Part shown: piece by piece, positions 20,807 to 31,830 of the stretch | Layout of the letters: each line of letters begins with the position of its first letter | Position numbering within the stretch: the first letter of the stretch is position 1 | Assembly: GCA_036346405.1 (NCBI GenBank) | Contig: CM070550.1 | Span: forward strand, 11,876,115-11,940,114 | Source: Phyllostachys edulis | Taxonomy: Eukaryota > Streptophyta > Magnoliopsida > Poales > Poaceae | DNA: 64,000 nucleotides | Direction: 5' to 3' | Notes under the pieces: model-generated | What the model saw: only the letters and a program-made list of their open reading frames with translations | Told to the model about the DNA's origin: nothing | Databases searched by the model: none | Position numbers and translations under genes: made by a program

Positions 20807-21441
20807 GCAAAAGTTACCGGAGATTTGACGCTCCTGAGATGCCTCTTGTTGTACTTCGGCAGACTTAGGATGCTGCTTTGAGCCTTGCCACACTACGATA
20901 ACTTTTCTTGGGGGTTCAATTGTAGAACTTTTTACTTGGAATCCTTTTTTTGTGAGCTATAGTCCAGAAACACATGCTGTTCTAAGCATTGAGCTAAGAC
21001 ACATCTTTTTCTCCCTGCTGTGCGTCTCACGTCTTCTGCTCATTTGGCATTGCATCATCCAGAATGAAGCTTATGACATTCAGTTATCTCGTCAGGTTAC
21101 GGGAAAATACACTATATTGCATCTTTCCACCCTGCGACAAAGTATATGATTAAGCCTGGAAGATGTGGACAATGCTGCATTCTGATTTCTGAATGTTGCA
21201 AAACTAAATTTCTTTTTGAAGACTTGCAAAACCAAAGTGAATTCCTCTGAGAGAAGAATTAGACGAACTGCGAACAATTGAAAGACCAATGGCAGGTCTT
21301 GCCTCCAAAACGTGTTTCCAGGGTATTCACAAATCGTCATGGATACAAACCAAAGTAAATTTAATCGAAACACACATCACATTTATATATCACGACTTAT
21401 GACCCAGCAGCCGGAGCGGCTGGCCACAGGGTGTTTGTTCA
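20754..21441. other. convergent 3' UTRs of TMEM147 and petM
   Basis: Both genes point into this 690-base interval. It is AT-rich with no open frame of interest and no recognised repeat apart from the second copy of the 37-base duplication at its left end. Poly(A) sites cannot be placed. Confidence 0.5.
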
Positions 21442-21789
21442 CTACTCCGACTCCTCGACGATCGCCTCCAACCGGAGCAGGACGAACCCCACGGCGACGC
21501 CGACGAGCACGAGCCCGTTCATGATGACGGCTATCCTGAAGATCTCCCCGGCGGCGTTGCACTGCGCCCCGAACGTCCCGCCGCGCCTCTTGCTCCCCGC
21601 GGGGCTCAGCGACGCGACGATCTTGGCGAACGAGTAGTCGGCGGTCTTACGCACGCCGAGCATGGTCACCTTGTTGAGCGCCTTGAGGCCGCCGTACGCG
21701 TTCATGCCCTCCACGTACGTGACGCCCGACCTCTTCTTCGCCGCCGGGGCGGCCAGCGATGAGATCGTAGCCACGGAGAGCGACGCCAT
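21442..21789 (-). CDS. petM: cytochrome b6f complex subunit PetM, nuclear-encoded
   Basis: The ORF is a single exon of 115 residues. Residues 1 to about 75 form a plastid transit peptide rich in Ser, Ala and Lys/Arg, with the plant PetM pre-sequence pattern YVEGMNAYGGLKALNKV. The mature part of about 38 residues starts near NAAGEIFRI and has one membrane helix (MNGLVLVGVAVGFVLLRLEA) followed by an acidic tail VEESE. PetM is a small single-span subunit of the thylakoid b6f complex, which passes electrons from plastoquinone to plastocyanin. The frame stays open upstream to 22164, but the transit peptide fixes the start at 21789. A possible 5' UTR intron of about 95 bases (donor AAAG|GTAACC near 21,891, acceptor TTACAG near 21,806) is visible. 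No damage is seen. Confidence 0.9.
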   Translation of the reverse strand: MASLSVATISSLAAPAAKKRSGVTYVEGMNAYGGLKALNKVTMLGVRKTADYSFAKIVASLSPAGSKRRGGTFGAQCNAAGEIFRIAVIMNGLVLVGVAVGFVLLRLEAIVEESE

Positions 21790-23208
21790 TGCGCTCAGCT
21801 GAGCCTGTAACTCGGCAAGAACTGTAAGTTGTAACAATGTTGATTGCGTTGTGATGTAACGAACGGGTGTGTGATATGCATGGTTGGTTACCTTTTGTGG
21901 CTCTTGATTTGAGTTCTTGGTGCTCGAGGAGGATGAGTGTGGCCGGCTATGGTACAGCTTGATGGATGGAGGGAGTGGTTTTGTACGAGGGACGAGGCCC
22001 ACGAGGGGAGGATAAGGTGCGCGGAAGAATGGATGGTGGCCAGAGGGGAGTTTATCCTTGCTCGTGAAAAGGAGGAGGTGCAATTGGTGGCCAGAGGATG
22101 GTCCACACTCCACATGTCGATGTTTTCTCAATCTTGTTTCGAGAGCTATTCGTGGAATGCGCACGCTGGCTCAGACGCTCAGTACAATTTTGTACTAATT
22201 TTCTTCGCGAGGAACTTTTGTACTACTAGTACTACGTACAGAGAGGTGGTTTTAGGCCCCAGTGTAAGAAGTGAAACTGTTTTTTTGAAATTCTAGTGGA
22301 ATGTCCACATTCCAATTATGCTCTTAACGTTGGAAAGTTTTTTTTTAAACATTTAGATACTCTTACGGTAAATAATGTATTTTATGCCGGAGCTTATTTA
22401 ACTGATAACACCCTGAACAATATTTATGTTATGGCTGTCGTTCATAAGTATCATCACTCTACCATGAAGTTTGCTACGGTGTTTGGCTTATTGTGACAGT
22501 GTTCAGAGCATCCATCCGTAACGTTTAGCTCAATATATACGTCGTACGATATGATGTCTTTCACAAGTGAGGAGTTCTGCTATGTACGTACGAACCCCGC
22601 CTGCCGTGACCGTCTCCGCCGATTGACCTCGTTTGCGAAGCGGACCCACGCGGTCACACCTCCTTTTGCAGCGTGCCGCCGCCTCCTTAACGGCCCAAGC
22701 GGCAGCCCAAATCACTTTGCTCCGTATCTTTACGGCTCTACGGTGCCAACCCGCGGGGATCCCGCGTCCGCCGAGCCTAACTAACTGACAGGCCAGAAAG
22801 CCTCAAAACACTGCCAAAACGGCCGAAATCCGCCCATCAAGCATCTTCCGTCCACCGCGTCCCGCAGGCCGGCACGAACCACGCATGACGTACGTGCGTG
22901 CCCAACCGAGCCCGTCGCCACCCGCCACCTACCAACGGCGGCACGCGGCACCACATGCCTAGTCGCCTACGTGAGGCTGGGTTAGCCGAGCCGGGCGGGC
23001 GCCCGCGCGAGCACGACCCACCGCGCAGGCACGGGCGTGGCCCTATTACTATTAGCCTGCCCGGCTCGACCACCGGCTCGACCACCGCCGCTTTGCACGG
23101 GGGAGCTAGCTCCGATCGAGCACCTCTCGACTCTGCAAGCAAATGAAATGAACCGGAACGACGTGGTCTTCAAATTCGGATCTCACATGTCACATGCACT
23201 GCACTCCG
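21790..23208 (-). promoter_or_regulatory. petM upstream region
   Basis: The first 400 bases upstream contain GATAA motifs near 22,012 and 22,050 that resemble the I-box of light-regulated plant genes. At 22,260-22,530 the sequence is AT-rich, and at 22,570-23,150 it is GC-rich (many CGCC/GCCG) with no convincing protein. I see no further gene here. Confidence 0.35.
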
Positions 23209-23211
23209 TTA

Positions 23212-25907
23212 GGGTGTGTTTGGTTCTCTGCGTGAAATTTGGCACATCGTCTGGTCATTCTGGTAAGTTCGGTAGAAATTTGAGTAATCTGAATAGGGTG
23301 TTTGGTTGGTTGTTTACTGTTGGGTAAATTTGTCTTTGAGATGTTGTTTGGTTGGTATTTACATTGGGCCAGAAATTTGTCTTGAGATGTTGTTTGGTTG
23401 GTTTTGTTTACTGTTGGGCCAAAATTTGATGTTGAATAAAATCAAAATTTTGTAAACTTGAATTCAATGAAGTGAAATCGTCTCTACTCGGTCTTTGAAT
23501 AAAATCAAATTTTATTTATTAGAGCAAACAATTAGAACTCAAGTTGCGACATTACAATTTGTCACGATGCGATTTCCTATTAAACTCGCTCTCTGGTATT
23601 TATCATACAAATCTTGAGCTGACTAAGCACCAAAACATACTGATCTAATTTCTAAATTTCGATGACCCAAAAACTCATCGACATTCAAAGAAAAGCGGCT
23701 ATTACGGATCATGTTATCTTGGCAATTCTCAAAACATTGTTTTGCTCAATTACATAACTACAATAATCATACAAAAGCGGTGTAAAGGTCAAGCGAGAAA
23801 ATATGCAATGTTTTTAGCCAAATAAGGGCTTTCAAGTTATCAATCGAAGGCACTTTGGTAAAGTATCTACTTACGGTGAGCAAATGAGAGGAGCTATCTC
23901 CACTCCTTTGTCCCATTTAACACCAAAAGTTTGAGAGAATCTTGCAAGAAGCGAATAGCACAGATTACAATTCCATCGCTACCCAAGAAAATCACGAAAT
24001 GTTGTCATGTTATAGGTAGAAATATCTTTGAAGAAGAGAGTATTTTATAAGGTAGCACTGTAAGATTAAGTTACAATATACAAGAGAAAACCGTACTCTC
24101 TTGACATTAAAAGGCATCTAAGTTTACTGTGATGAATGTGAAGTTTACCCAAGAAACTGGTACAAACAAGCAAGCAAGCGGGTTGAGCAATTGGAACTCA
24201 AGTAAACAAGTTTAATTTCCAATTGATTACGCAGATAATGCCATAAAAAGAACCGATTGTAGTTACCTCATCAAAATCGGCAAAAATGTATGAATGTTCG
24301 AGATCTGCGCACGGTATTATAAATTTATAATAGTAGTAGTTAACAGAACTGAATTTTGAACAAAATTACGTAAAATAGCGGGAAGAATATGAATGTTCTC
24401 TTGCTTGCTTTCGAAGCTCGATGGGGCGTTCACCAGGCTATCTGCGAGCGAAGATTCTACAAAGTCTTCTTGCTGATGGCCCTCCAAATTACCATTATCA
24501 ACATGAATAAGTTTAGCGATGGGCACATTATCTGCGGCGAAGATTCTACAAAGCGAAGAACACCATAGCATGCTACGCCATGTATACAAGGATGTCGACA
24601 TGTGAATAGGAACTCATAAATTGAGACAAACACCAAGTAAAACATATGTGAAGACTACAAACTGACTACTCCAAACAAATAGTACCCCATTCCAGAAATC
24701 GGCAACATGTCGGTGTTATAACAAGTTATAAAATGGAGTGCATTTGACAGAAATGTTATGAAATGTTCTCGGCCATTGCAAGGACACTCTTCATGTTCAA
24801 AGAACACACGACTAACTTTAAATCTAGTTAATGTGCCAAGCCAAACACCTCGCTCCCACTTATATTTCTTGGATCATTACGAATATCCACGTTAGCAAAG
24901 GTAAATGATCTAGTCGAACTTCCAGTATGACCTAGTTTTGAAGTAACTTTCGGTGATCACGAGAAAGGAAGAATGGTGCTAACTTCATTCACTTTTCAAG
25001 TTTTAAACCAAAGACTAAGGAAAGGGTATACACAAAATTTTGCCTCAATACAACTTTCTCCCAAACTTCAATATTCGTAATGCTAAAAATCTTAAAAATA
25101 AAAATGTATCCAAATGGATCCAACTTTGGACAAGTGAAGTTTGAGGTTTTAGTTAAAGCTGGGATTGGTTAACAACAATCGGCAATTTACGACGAGAAGG
25201 GAGGAATCGTCGCACCTTGCACCTTGGAGAGGATGCTAGCGAAGGACTCCGCCGAGCCGGCGACCACCATCTTTGGAACCACTGCAAGAACCAAGAAAGC
25301 GGTCGGGATCCAAGAACCACGCGAAAGAACCGAACAACGAGAGATGGGGGCAGAGTATTACCAGCGGAGGGAGGAGGCGAGAGAGAGCGGACCGAAAGCG
25401 TGGCGGCGAGAGAAGGGCGGGAGAGAGAGCGGACCAGCGCGGCGCCCGGCCTGCCCATTACGCCCATGCCCATGCCGCACTGCTGCTCTGGCCTCGCTTC
25501 GCTCGCCACTTCTTGTTTGGCGTGGCGTGCTCCGCCGCTTCTTCACCCTTGCCGCTGCCCCGCCGCCCGCCGCCTAGGGTTGGGGGCTGGCAGGACGCGA
25601 GGTGGCGGCTGGTCGAAGGAGGCGGCAGGCGAGGGGCGGCTGAGGCTGCTGGTGAAGCGGTGCCACGAGCGCGATGTGGCGGCGACGTCATGGGGAAGGT
25701 GGCGCCGCGGATCTGTGAGTCGCTCGCGCGCATCAGCATCGTTGGCAGCCCCGAGCGAAGCTTCGAAATCGGCGTTTCTCGGGCGATCTCGGAGGATCCA
25801 TTTGCGCAGCGTGCGGCTTTGGCTGGATCACAGTGCGACCAACCAAACCACGAGAGATCATGTATCTATAGATGCGAGTCGGTGAATCTGAGGAACCAAA
25901 CACACCC
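23212..25907. mobile_element. non-autonomous PIF/Harbinger-type DNA transposon, 2.7 kb
   Basis: The ends are perfect 15-base inverted repeats GGGTGTGTTTGGTTC (23212-23226 and 25893-25907), flanked by TTA on both sides (23209-23211 and 25908-25910). A TWA target with TTA duplication and GGG-type inverted ends fits PIF/Harbinger and its Tourist derivatives. No DDE transposase or Myb-like partner ORF is found. The left 2 kb is AT-rich and non-coding; the right 0.75 kb (25,150-25,900) is GC-rich with overlapping low-complexity ORFs on both strands. That part may be captured host DNA. Confidence 0.82.
23290..23425. repeat. subterminal tandem repeats of the Harbinger-type element
   Basis: Three imperfect units of about 50-60 bases share GTTTGGTTGG, TTTACTGTTGGG or TTTACATTGGGCC, and TTTGTCTTTGAGATGTTG or its close variant. 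GTTTGGTT is also the core of the terminal inverted repeat, so the units look like expanded subterminal motifs. Confidence 0.7.
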
Positions 25908-25910
25908 TTA

Positions 25911-26267
25911 ATGTACGTGTGATAGCTTAGTCTCAGCTGGGACAAGGTGATCTGAAGTGAACTACAGCCCAGACAGAACACAACATTATGGCGCATGTCC
26001 TCATCCTAACTAAATTTCAAAGAGCTGGATAGCCCTGAACACCGGATGCGTGCATGCTGCCGTTTCTCGTGGCCACATTTCTCTTGAATCTTGAGCAGCT
26101 GAACGACACGCTCGAGCAATTAACCAACCTCAAGTCCCTCCTCCCATCCCAGGCAAGCAAAGCATAGGATCATGTACAACTGTTGTACGGCAGGCATGTG
26201 CCCCATGATACAAGGCCACCCCCACAGGAGGACACCACCCTTGTTGCAACAGCTCCAAATTCAATTC
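25911..26267. other. low-copy spacer between transposons
   Basis: About 360 bases lie between the Harbinger-type element and the hairpin cluster. A 37-codon ORF (26054-26167, plus; LEQLNDTLEQLTNLKSLLPS) has a leucine-rich, helix-like composition and ends beside CCCAGGCAAGC, which could be an exon edge. I do not recognise it. It may be a remnant of a host exon or chance. Confidence 0.3.
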
Positions 26268-26545
26268 CAACTACTACAAAAGATTAATACGAAACGCTTC
26301 ATCATAGACGGTTTTTCAAAACCGTCAATGTTAATGGTAATCATAGACGGTTTTACCAGCGCGACCGTCTCTATTACTAGATTCGCTAAGAACTGTCTGT
26401 GATGAGCTAATATCACAGACGGTTCGTATTAAGAACCGTCTGTGAAGTATCATAGACGGTTGGTGATACGAACCGTCTATGATATGTTGTCTTATCACAG
26501 GCGGTTCGTATCACCAACCGTCTGTGATACTTCACAGATAGATCT
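26268..26545. mobile_element. hairpin cluster, CACTA-end or MITE fragment
   Basis: A left end reading ACTACTACAAAAG (about 26,266) resembles the CACTA-superfamily terminus. Five palindromic units follow at 26302-26328, 26341-26370, 26413-26445, 26450-26482 and 26495-26527. Each pairs GACGGTT or GGCGGTT with AACCGTC. Units 4 and 5 are also reverse complements of each other with flanks, giving larger arms at about 26440-26484 and 26493-26537. The GTGA/TCACAGACGGTT unit is common in grass CACTA subterminal regions. The right end is cut by the LTR at 26546. Confidence 0.7.
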
Positions 26546-26996
26546 TGTTGGAATAATAATTCATCCTTTACTAGCGGGACCCACTCTACAAAGTTGACAC
26601 CTGCTTAACGAATTAGAGAATGTAATTGCCTAGCAAAGACCAGTTGTATCCCTCCCTCACTTGTATTCATGAAAGAGTGTAATACCCCTCGTATGTACTT
26701 ATAGACTAGCTATCTCATTAGAGGGGTATTCCTGTCATTTGTACAAGCTTAAGAGCCTATAAATACCTCATGTATCTCTCATTTGGAGGGAGCACTCTTG
26801 AGCAATATAAGAAAGCAAGTCATCTGGTAAGCCTCCGGGAGGAACCCTCGAACCCCCGTAGGCCACCGACAGGAGTAGTGCAGTCCTCTCGGACCCCTGA
26901 ACCTGTATAAATCCCTGTGTCACTCTTGCTCTCGTAGACGACAGCCCGTAACACGACCGATGTTCGCCCCTTCACTGTTTGATTTTTACACCAACA
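26546..26996 (+). repeat. 5' LTR of element E
   Basis: It starts TGTTGGAATAAT and ends TACACCAACA (inverted ends TGTTGG/CCAACA), 451 bases. A TATA box (TATAAATA) lies at 26758-26765. It is unrelated in sequence to LTRs A, B and C. Confidence 0.87.
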
Positions 26997-27000
26997 ACAT

Positions 27001-27018
27001 TGACGTCGTCCGTGGCGA
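27001..27018 (+). other. decayed primer-binding site of element E
   Basis: TGACGTCGTCCGTGGCGA follows the LTR after four bases. It matches the variant core TGGCGCCGTCCGTGGGGA at 39,218 with three changes, all in or beside CpG-rich arms. Confidence 0.6.
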
Positions 27019-27041
27019 ACGTAGCTAATCGATAGAAGGCT

Positions 27042-29340
27042 ATGGCTCCTACCAAGAAGTACTCCAAGTCCACGAGGCATCCTCCTACTCCAGAGCATAA
27101 GGAGCCCACGGACGACCGGTCCGTTCTCCGAAAAAACCCAAGGCGCGGGTTATCTTCGAAGATCGGGGCTGTCTACCCCGGGGCAGACAACGTCTTGCGC
27201 ATCCCCGGACTACCAAGTATTCCCACCTCTATAGCACCAACTGACGCGGTGTCTAGTCAAAGGCAAGAGGCCCGAAGTGTCATCGAACCTCCAGGGCCGT
27301 CCATAGCTCCTAGGGAGCTCGACGCTGCTAATTGCAAAGCAATGGTGGAGGCAACCGTAAGGCAGGTGGTGGACTACATGACGGCCGCATATCGTACTCC
27401 CAGCGGCTCTCAACATGTCTCCCCGCTCCCAGCACCGCCTTCTGTTCAAGTGGCCTTTGACCTAGCCGCGCGGGGAGTTTTCCTTGGAGGGGGGCAAGGG
27501 GGACATCCTTACAACCTTCCTCCACTCTCACACACGGTAGTGATGAACGGGACTCCTTACTGGCCGATGCACCCGCCAAACTATGGATGGGGAGGAGCTC
27601 AGCCCATTCCATTGCAATTCATCCCGTCGCCTCAGCCTTTGAGGCTTGAATTCATACCCCTTGGAATGGGCGCTCCACAACCTCCTCTTCAAGCTCCTCC
27701 GCCTAGGCAAATGCGCCTGCACTCGGAGATGGTGAACTAGCTCTCGCTAGTTAGTGCAGGGCTCCATCCCCAAGGTGCTACATGGCTAGGGGCGACTAGG
27801 GAACCCACAGGACCAAAAGATGTACCTCCTCTTGTGCCCCCGCCAGCACCTCCAGGCGAACGGACCATTCCACCCGTCATGGCCCAAGTGCACTCACCAA
27901 GCCGTAATGATTCACATCAGGGAGGCTGTGGCCAGGGCGATTAGAAGAGCATGTACACTGTAAGCACTAGGCGTGTCCCCGTGCCACCAATCGAATCCGT
28001 AGGGGAGCGTGGTCGCCGCGGCCATGAAGAAATGAATGTTGAATCCCTAATTTCCCGGTCGGATCAAGTTGCAGGTAGACGCGGGCGCTCCAACTCGCTA
28101 ATGCGCTTGCACCATCACCGCCATCGGCAGGCATCTAGCTCTTTCAGCTCAGGAGAGCCCCATCACCGCTGTCGTCACACCGCACGATCACCATCACCTC
28201 GCGCGCAAAGGGATAGGGGTATCCCGGAGACTGGGAACCCTCTCACCCGAGACATCTGCAAAACTCCTTTTCAATCGAAGTTCTGCTAGCCTAACCTCGG
28301 GCCTTATGATGGGGACTCTGACCCCATGCAGTTCCTAGAAGTGTACTCCACGACAATTCGGGCTGGGGGAGGTGGACAAGTACAGATGTGCAACTGCCTC
28401 CCGCTGTTCCTCTCTGAAATGGTGTGTTCTTGGTTCTTCAACCAGAAGAAAGGCTCCATCTATTCTTGGGATCAGCTAAGGGAAGAGTTCAGCGTGAATT
28501 TCCAAGGAAGCTATAAGCGCCCTATGCTCCCTAACCAACTATTTACTGTCAAGCAGTAGAAGGGTGAGTTCACAAGAGAGTTTCTTAAGCGTTTTTCTAA
28601 AGTGTGAAGTCAAGTGGCAGATGCCCTAGACTCCATGGTTATCAATGCATGCAAGGAAGGGCTGCTCCCGGGAGAACTCAATCGTGCGCTGGGGAGAGAT
28701 CCCCCGAGGATGACCCATGAGCTCTTTGAGGTCGTGAAAAAATACGCCTGGGGAGAAGAAGATGATCTAGCCAAGAAGGGATTTCACCTGCAGGATGGAA
28801 GCATCTCTCTCGGGAGGAGGTCAAAAAGCTCCTCCGGGAAGAGGGGCAAGGACCAGATGGATCACTCCGGTGGCGGACGCGACTCCAAAATCCTCGTCAT
28901 GACCAACGCACCTACGTAGGAACGCGGGGGAAACCCCACCAGAGGACCCAAGAAGGAATCAAGGCCGAAAGCCCACTGGAAGGGACGTCTTGATGAAGAC
29001 CACAATGAAAGAAGGAGCAACCCAAATCAGGGAGACGGGCGCTGGTGTGCCTACCACAAGATGCGCGGGCATGATACAAATGAGTGCCGCCAATACGCCA
29101 CTGAAGTGGCGAAGCTCCTCAAATGTGGCCTCGAACCGCACCAAGGGTCGCCACCACATCCCATGGCTATAGAGGTGATGCTCCTTCAGGCAATTCCACT
29201 GCCCCCAGCACAGGCCCCTGGTGATCTACCCCCCGGGCAGCACCTGCAAGATGCCGAGCATGAACTCCCTTTTCAAGCGCCGCAAAGACAAGTAAACATC
29301 ATAATAGGGGGCTCGGCCTCCGGGCATGCATCATAGCACC
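27042..29340 (+). pseudogene. gag of element E
   Basis: The N-terminal part (27042-27740, 232 codons) is basic then proline-rich. After a stop, the Retrotrans_gag core appears at 28,290-28,900 (NLGPYDGDSDPMQFLEVYSTT, WFFNQKKGSIYSWDQL, NFQGSY, RELNRALG-like helix). A zinc knuckle follows at about 29,040-29,080 (CAYHKMRGHDTNEC). Frame interruptions lie at 27,739, 28,288, 28,558 and 28,605. The protein would build the capsid; here it is broken. Confidence 0.8.
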
Positions 29341-29378
29341 AACGGAAGGACTACGTCTGAGAGGTCAACGTCGTAGGG

Positions 29379-30016
29379 GTGGCTCCTCAAAGCGTCTCTC
29401 CCGAATGGGCAATCATTCCTCTTAGCTTCACAGCTGATGATGCAAAAGGATTAAGATTCCCTCACGATGACGCCATCTTAGTAACTGCCACAATATCCAA
29501 TTGCAAGGTCTCCCGTATCCTCGTCAATGGAGGAAGCTCTGTAGATATACTCTACCTGTGTGCGCTCAAGGAACTGTGGGAGTCACGGGGAGGCTATCAT
29601 CATGGCATCATGCTGCCATCCGATCAGCCTCTCACCGGTTTCGTACCAGGAAAATCCATTCAACCCCTTGGGAGGATCGAACTCCTCATGACGTTCAGAA
29701 CACAGGAGAATCACCACACGAAAGGCGTCAGGTTTGATATCGTTGACATCGAGTCCCCATTCAATGCTATCATGAGAAGGACAACTCTCAACCGCTTCTG
29801 CGTAGCAGTTCATCAAAACTACATGTGCTTAAAGATACCAGGCCCTCGCGGGGTCATCTTCGTGAGGGGTGATCAAGACTTAGAATGCCGTCTATACCAC
29901 AAAGCGGCAACTAACTCCAGTGACATCAACTTTCTCGAAGCTAAGGAGTCAAAGGGAGGAATGCGCTTGCCTCTCTCACCAGGGCACACCAAGGACATAT
30001 CCCTCCCCTCCCAGTG
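29379..30016 (+). pseudogene. retropepsin-like protease region of element E
   Basis: The frame is open for 212 codons. The fold pattern is clear: TISNCKVSRILVNGGSSVDI at about 29,487-29,550, then LTGFVPGKSIQPLGRIEL, and FDIVDIESPFNAIMRR before the strand ending the domain. The catalytic motif reads VNGGSS instead of VDGGSS (GAT to AAT), so the active-site Asp is lost. The usual LGR near the end reads MRR. The protease is therefore probably inactive even though the frame is open. Confidence 0.85.
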
Positions 30017-30865
30017 AGATGCTTTCTTAAGCCTCGTTCAAAGGGGGACCTACAAGAAGTACGACTCTTCAGCCAGAACGACCCGAGGTCTCTTAGAATC
30101 AGGGTCGGTCTCCTAGGAGAAATGGAGAAAGAGCTCGTGGAGTTTTTAAAATCCAACACTGACATGTTCACTTGGACATCGTTAGACATGACAGGCATCC
30201 CTCGGGAGGTGATCCAGCATCACCTTGCAGTGAGGCCTGAATGCCCTCCAGTAAAGCAAAAGCTCCGGAAACTCTCTTTAGAGCGATGCCAAGCCATTAA
30301 AGATGAAATTGATAGGCTTTCAAAGGCCAGCCTCGTTCAAGAGGTTTGGCATCCAAAATGGCTGGCCAATCCTGTTTTGGTAAAAAAGTCTAGCAACAAG
30401 TGGCGCATGTGCATCGACTTCACCGACTTCAACAAGGCGTGCCTAAAGGATGACTACCCACTCCCGCGCATCAACCAACTCGTTGGTTCCACCGCTGGGT
30501 GCGAGTTGATGAGTTTTTTGGATACATACTCCGGTTATCATCAGGTCCATATGGCGAAGGAAGATGAGGAAAAACCCAACTTCATCACCCCTATAGGCAC
30601 CTTCTGCTACCTGCGTATGCCCTTTGGGTTGAAGAATGCTAGAGCCACCTTCCAGCGTCTCGTTTGCCTCATCCTCAAAGATCAGTTTGGTCGCAATGTG
30701 GAGGTTTATGTTGATGACGCTGTCATAAAAAGCATTCAAGCTTCATCACATATTGAAGATCTCCAAGAGACATTCATCAACCTCCACAAATTTGTTGTCA
30801 AACTAAACCCTGAAAAATGCGCCTTCGGTGTAAAAGGAGGAAAGCTCCTAGGGTTCTTGGTCTAA
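30014..30865 (+). pseudogene. reverse transcriptase of element E
   Basis: The frame starts at the end of the protease and is open for 283 codons. Visible blocks are KWRMCIDFTDFNKACLKDDYPL, FLDTYSGYHQ, FGLKNARATFQRL, the catalytic VYVDDAVIKS and KLLGFLV. A TAA at 30863-30865 ends it where the protein should continue (GIEANPKK follows in frame). It copies element RNA into DNA; this copy is interrupted by the stop. Confidence 0.9.
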
Positions 30866-30913
30866 CAGTGAGGCATTGAAGCAAATCCTAAAAAGAGATG
30901 TGCAATCCTAGAC

Positions 30914-31830
30914 ATGGAACCACCTCGGTCCACCAAGGACGTCCAACGCCTCATGGGGCGCATGGCTACACTTGAACGCTTCCTGTCTCGTTCAGCAGAA
31001 AAGGGTCTCCGCTTCTTTAAGATACTTCATAGGCTTGAAGGCTTCCTATGGACTCCTGAAGCCCAGAAGGCCTTCGAAGACCTAAAAGCCTACCTGGCAG
31101 CCCCTTCGCTCCTCACAAGTCCAAGACTAGGAGATGTACTACTCCTATACCTTGCAGCAACCCTAGTCGCAGTGAGTGTTGTCCTAGTCATGGAGAAAGA
31201 AGGAGTTCAGCACCCAGCATATTATGTCAGCGAAGCTTTGGCAGAAGCAAAGACAAGGTACACAGAGATAGAAAAAATATGCTATGCTCTACTCATGGCC
31301 TCAAGAAAGCTTCGTCACTACTTTCTGGGACATCCTATCACCGTTCCATCAAGCTACCCTCTCAATGAGGTTATGGGGAACAAAGAAGCCACGGGAAGAA
31401 TAGCAAAATGGGCCACGGAACTAGCACCTTTCTCTCTCAGGCTTGTGGGGAGGACTTTTATCAAATCTCAGGTCCTCGCTGATTTCATGGCTGAATGGGC
31501 TACACCCCCGACCGACCATGAAGCACCAGCAAGCAGCCCAAACACCACTAGCAAGCATTGGACGTTGTACTTCGATGGATCCAAGCATTTGTCAGGAGGG
31601 GGTGCAGGGGGTCGTCTTGGTAAGCCCGGAAGGGAAGGCATTCGAGTACACGGCTCATTTATCCTTCAACCCCACAAACAATATGGCCGAGTATAAAGCG
31701 TTACTCTTGGGTCTATGCCTTGCTAAGGCCATGGGGGTCTGATGCCTCCTTATCTTAGGGGATTCCCAGTTGGTCGCCAATCAGATGGATAAAACATATC
31801 AATGCCTCAATCAAAAAAATAGCCAAATAC
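30914..31830 (+). pseudogene. RT connection and RNase H of element E
   Basis: The connection domain (MGRMATLERFLSRSAEKGL) is followed by the RH-like block YYVSEALAEAKTRYTEIEK and YPLNEVMGNKEATGRIAKWA. The RNase H core reads LYFDGS, then after a frameshift near 31,600 continues as VVLVSPEGKAFEY and NNMAEYKALLLGL, with a further double stop at about 31,740 before GDSQLVANQM. Catalytic Asp and Glu positions are present but no longer in one frame. Confidence 0.87.

Noticed and set aside
21790..22164. In-frame upstream extension of petM by 125 codons
   Set aside because: The added sequence does not look like a transit peptide. A typical plastid targeting start lies at 21789, and a 5' UTR intron is likely in the extension.
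22296..23173. Possible small genes upstream of petM
   Set aside because: The short ORFs overlap on both strands, lack known motifs, and follow local GC or AT bias.
25153..25911. Overlapping ORFs of 90-220 codons on both strands
   Set aside because: They are low-complexity Arg/Pro/Ala sequences in all frames of a GC-rich segment inside the Harbinger-type element, with no recognised domain.
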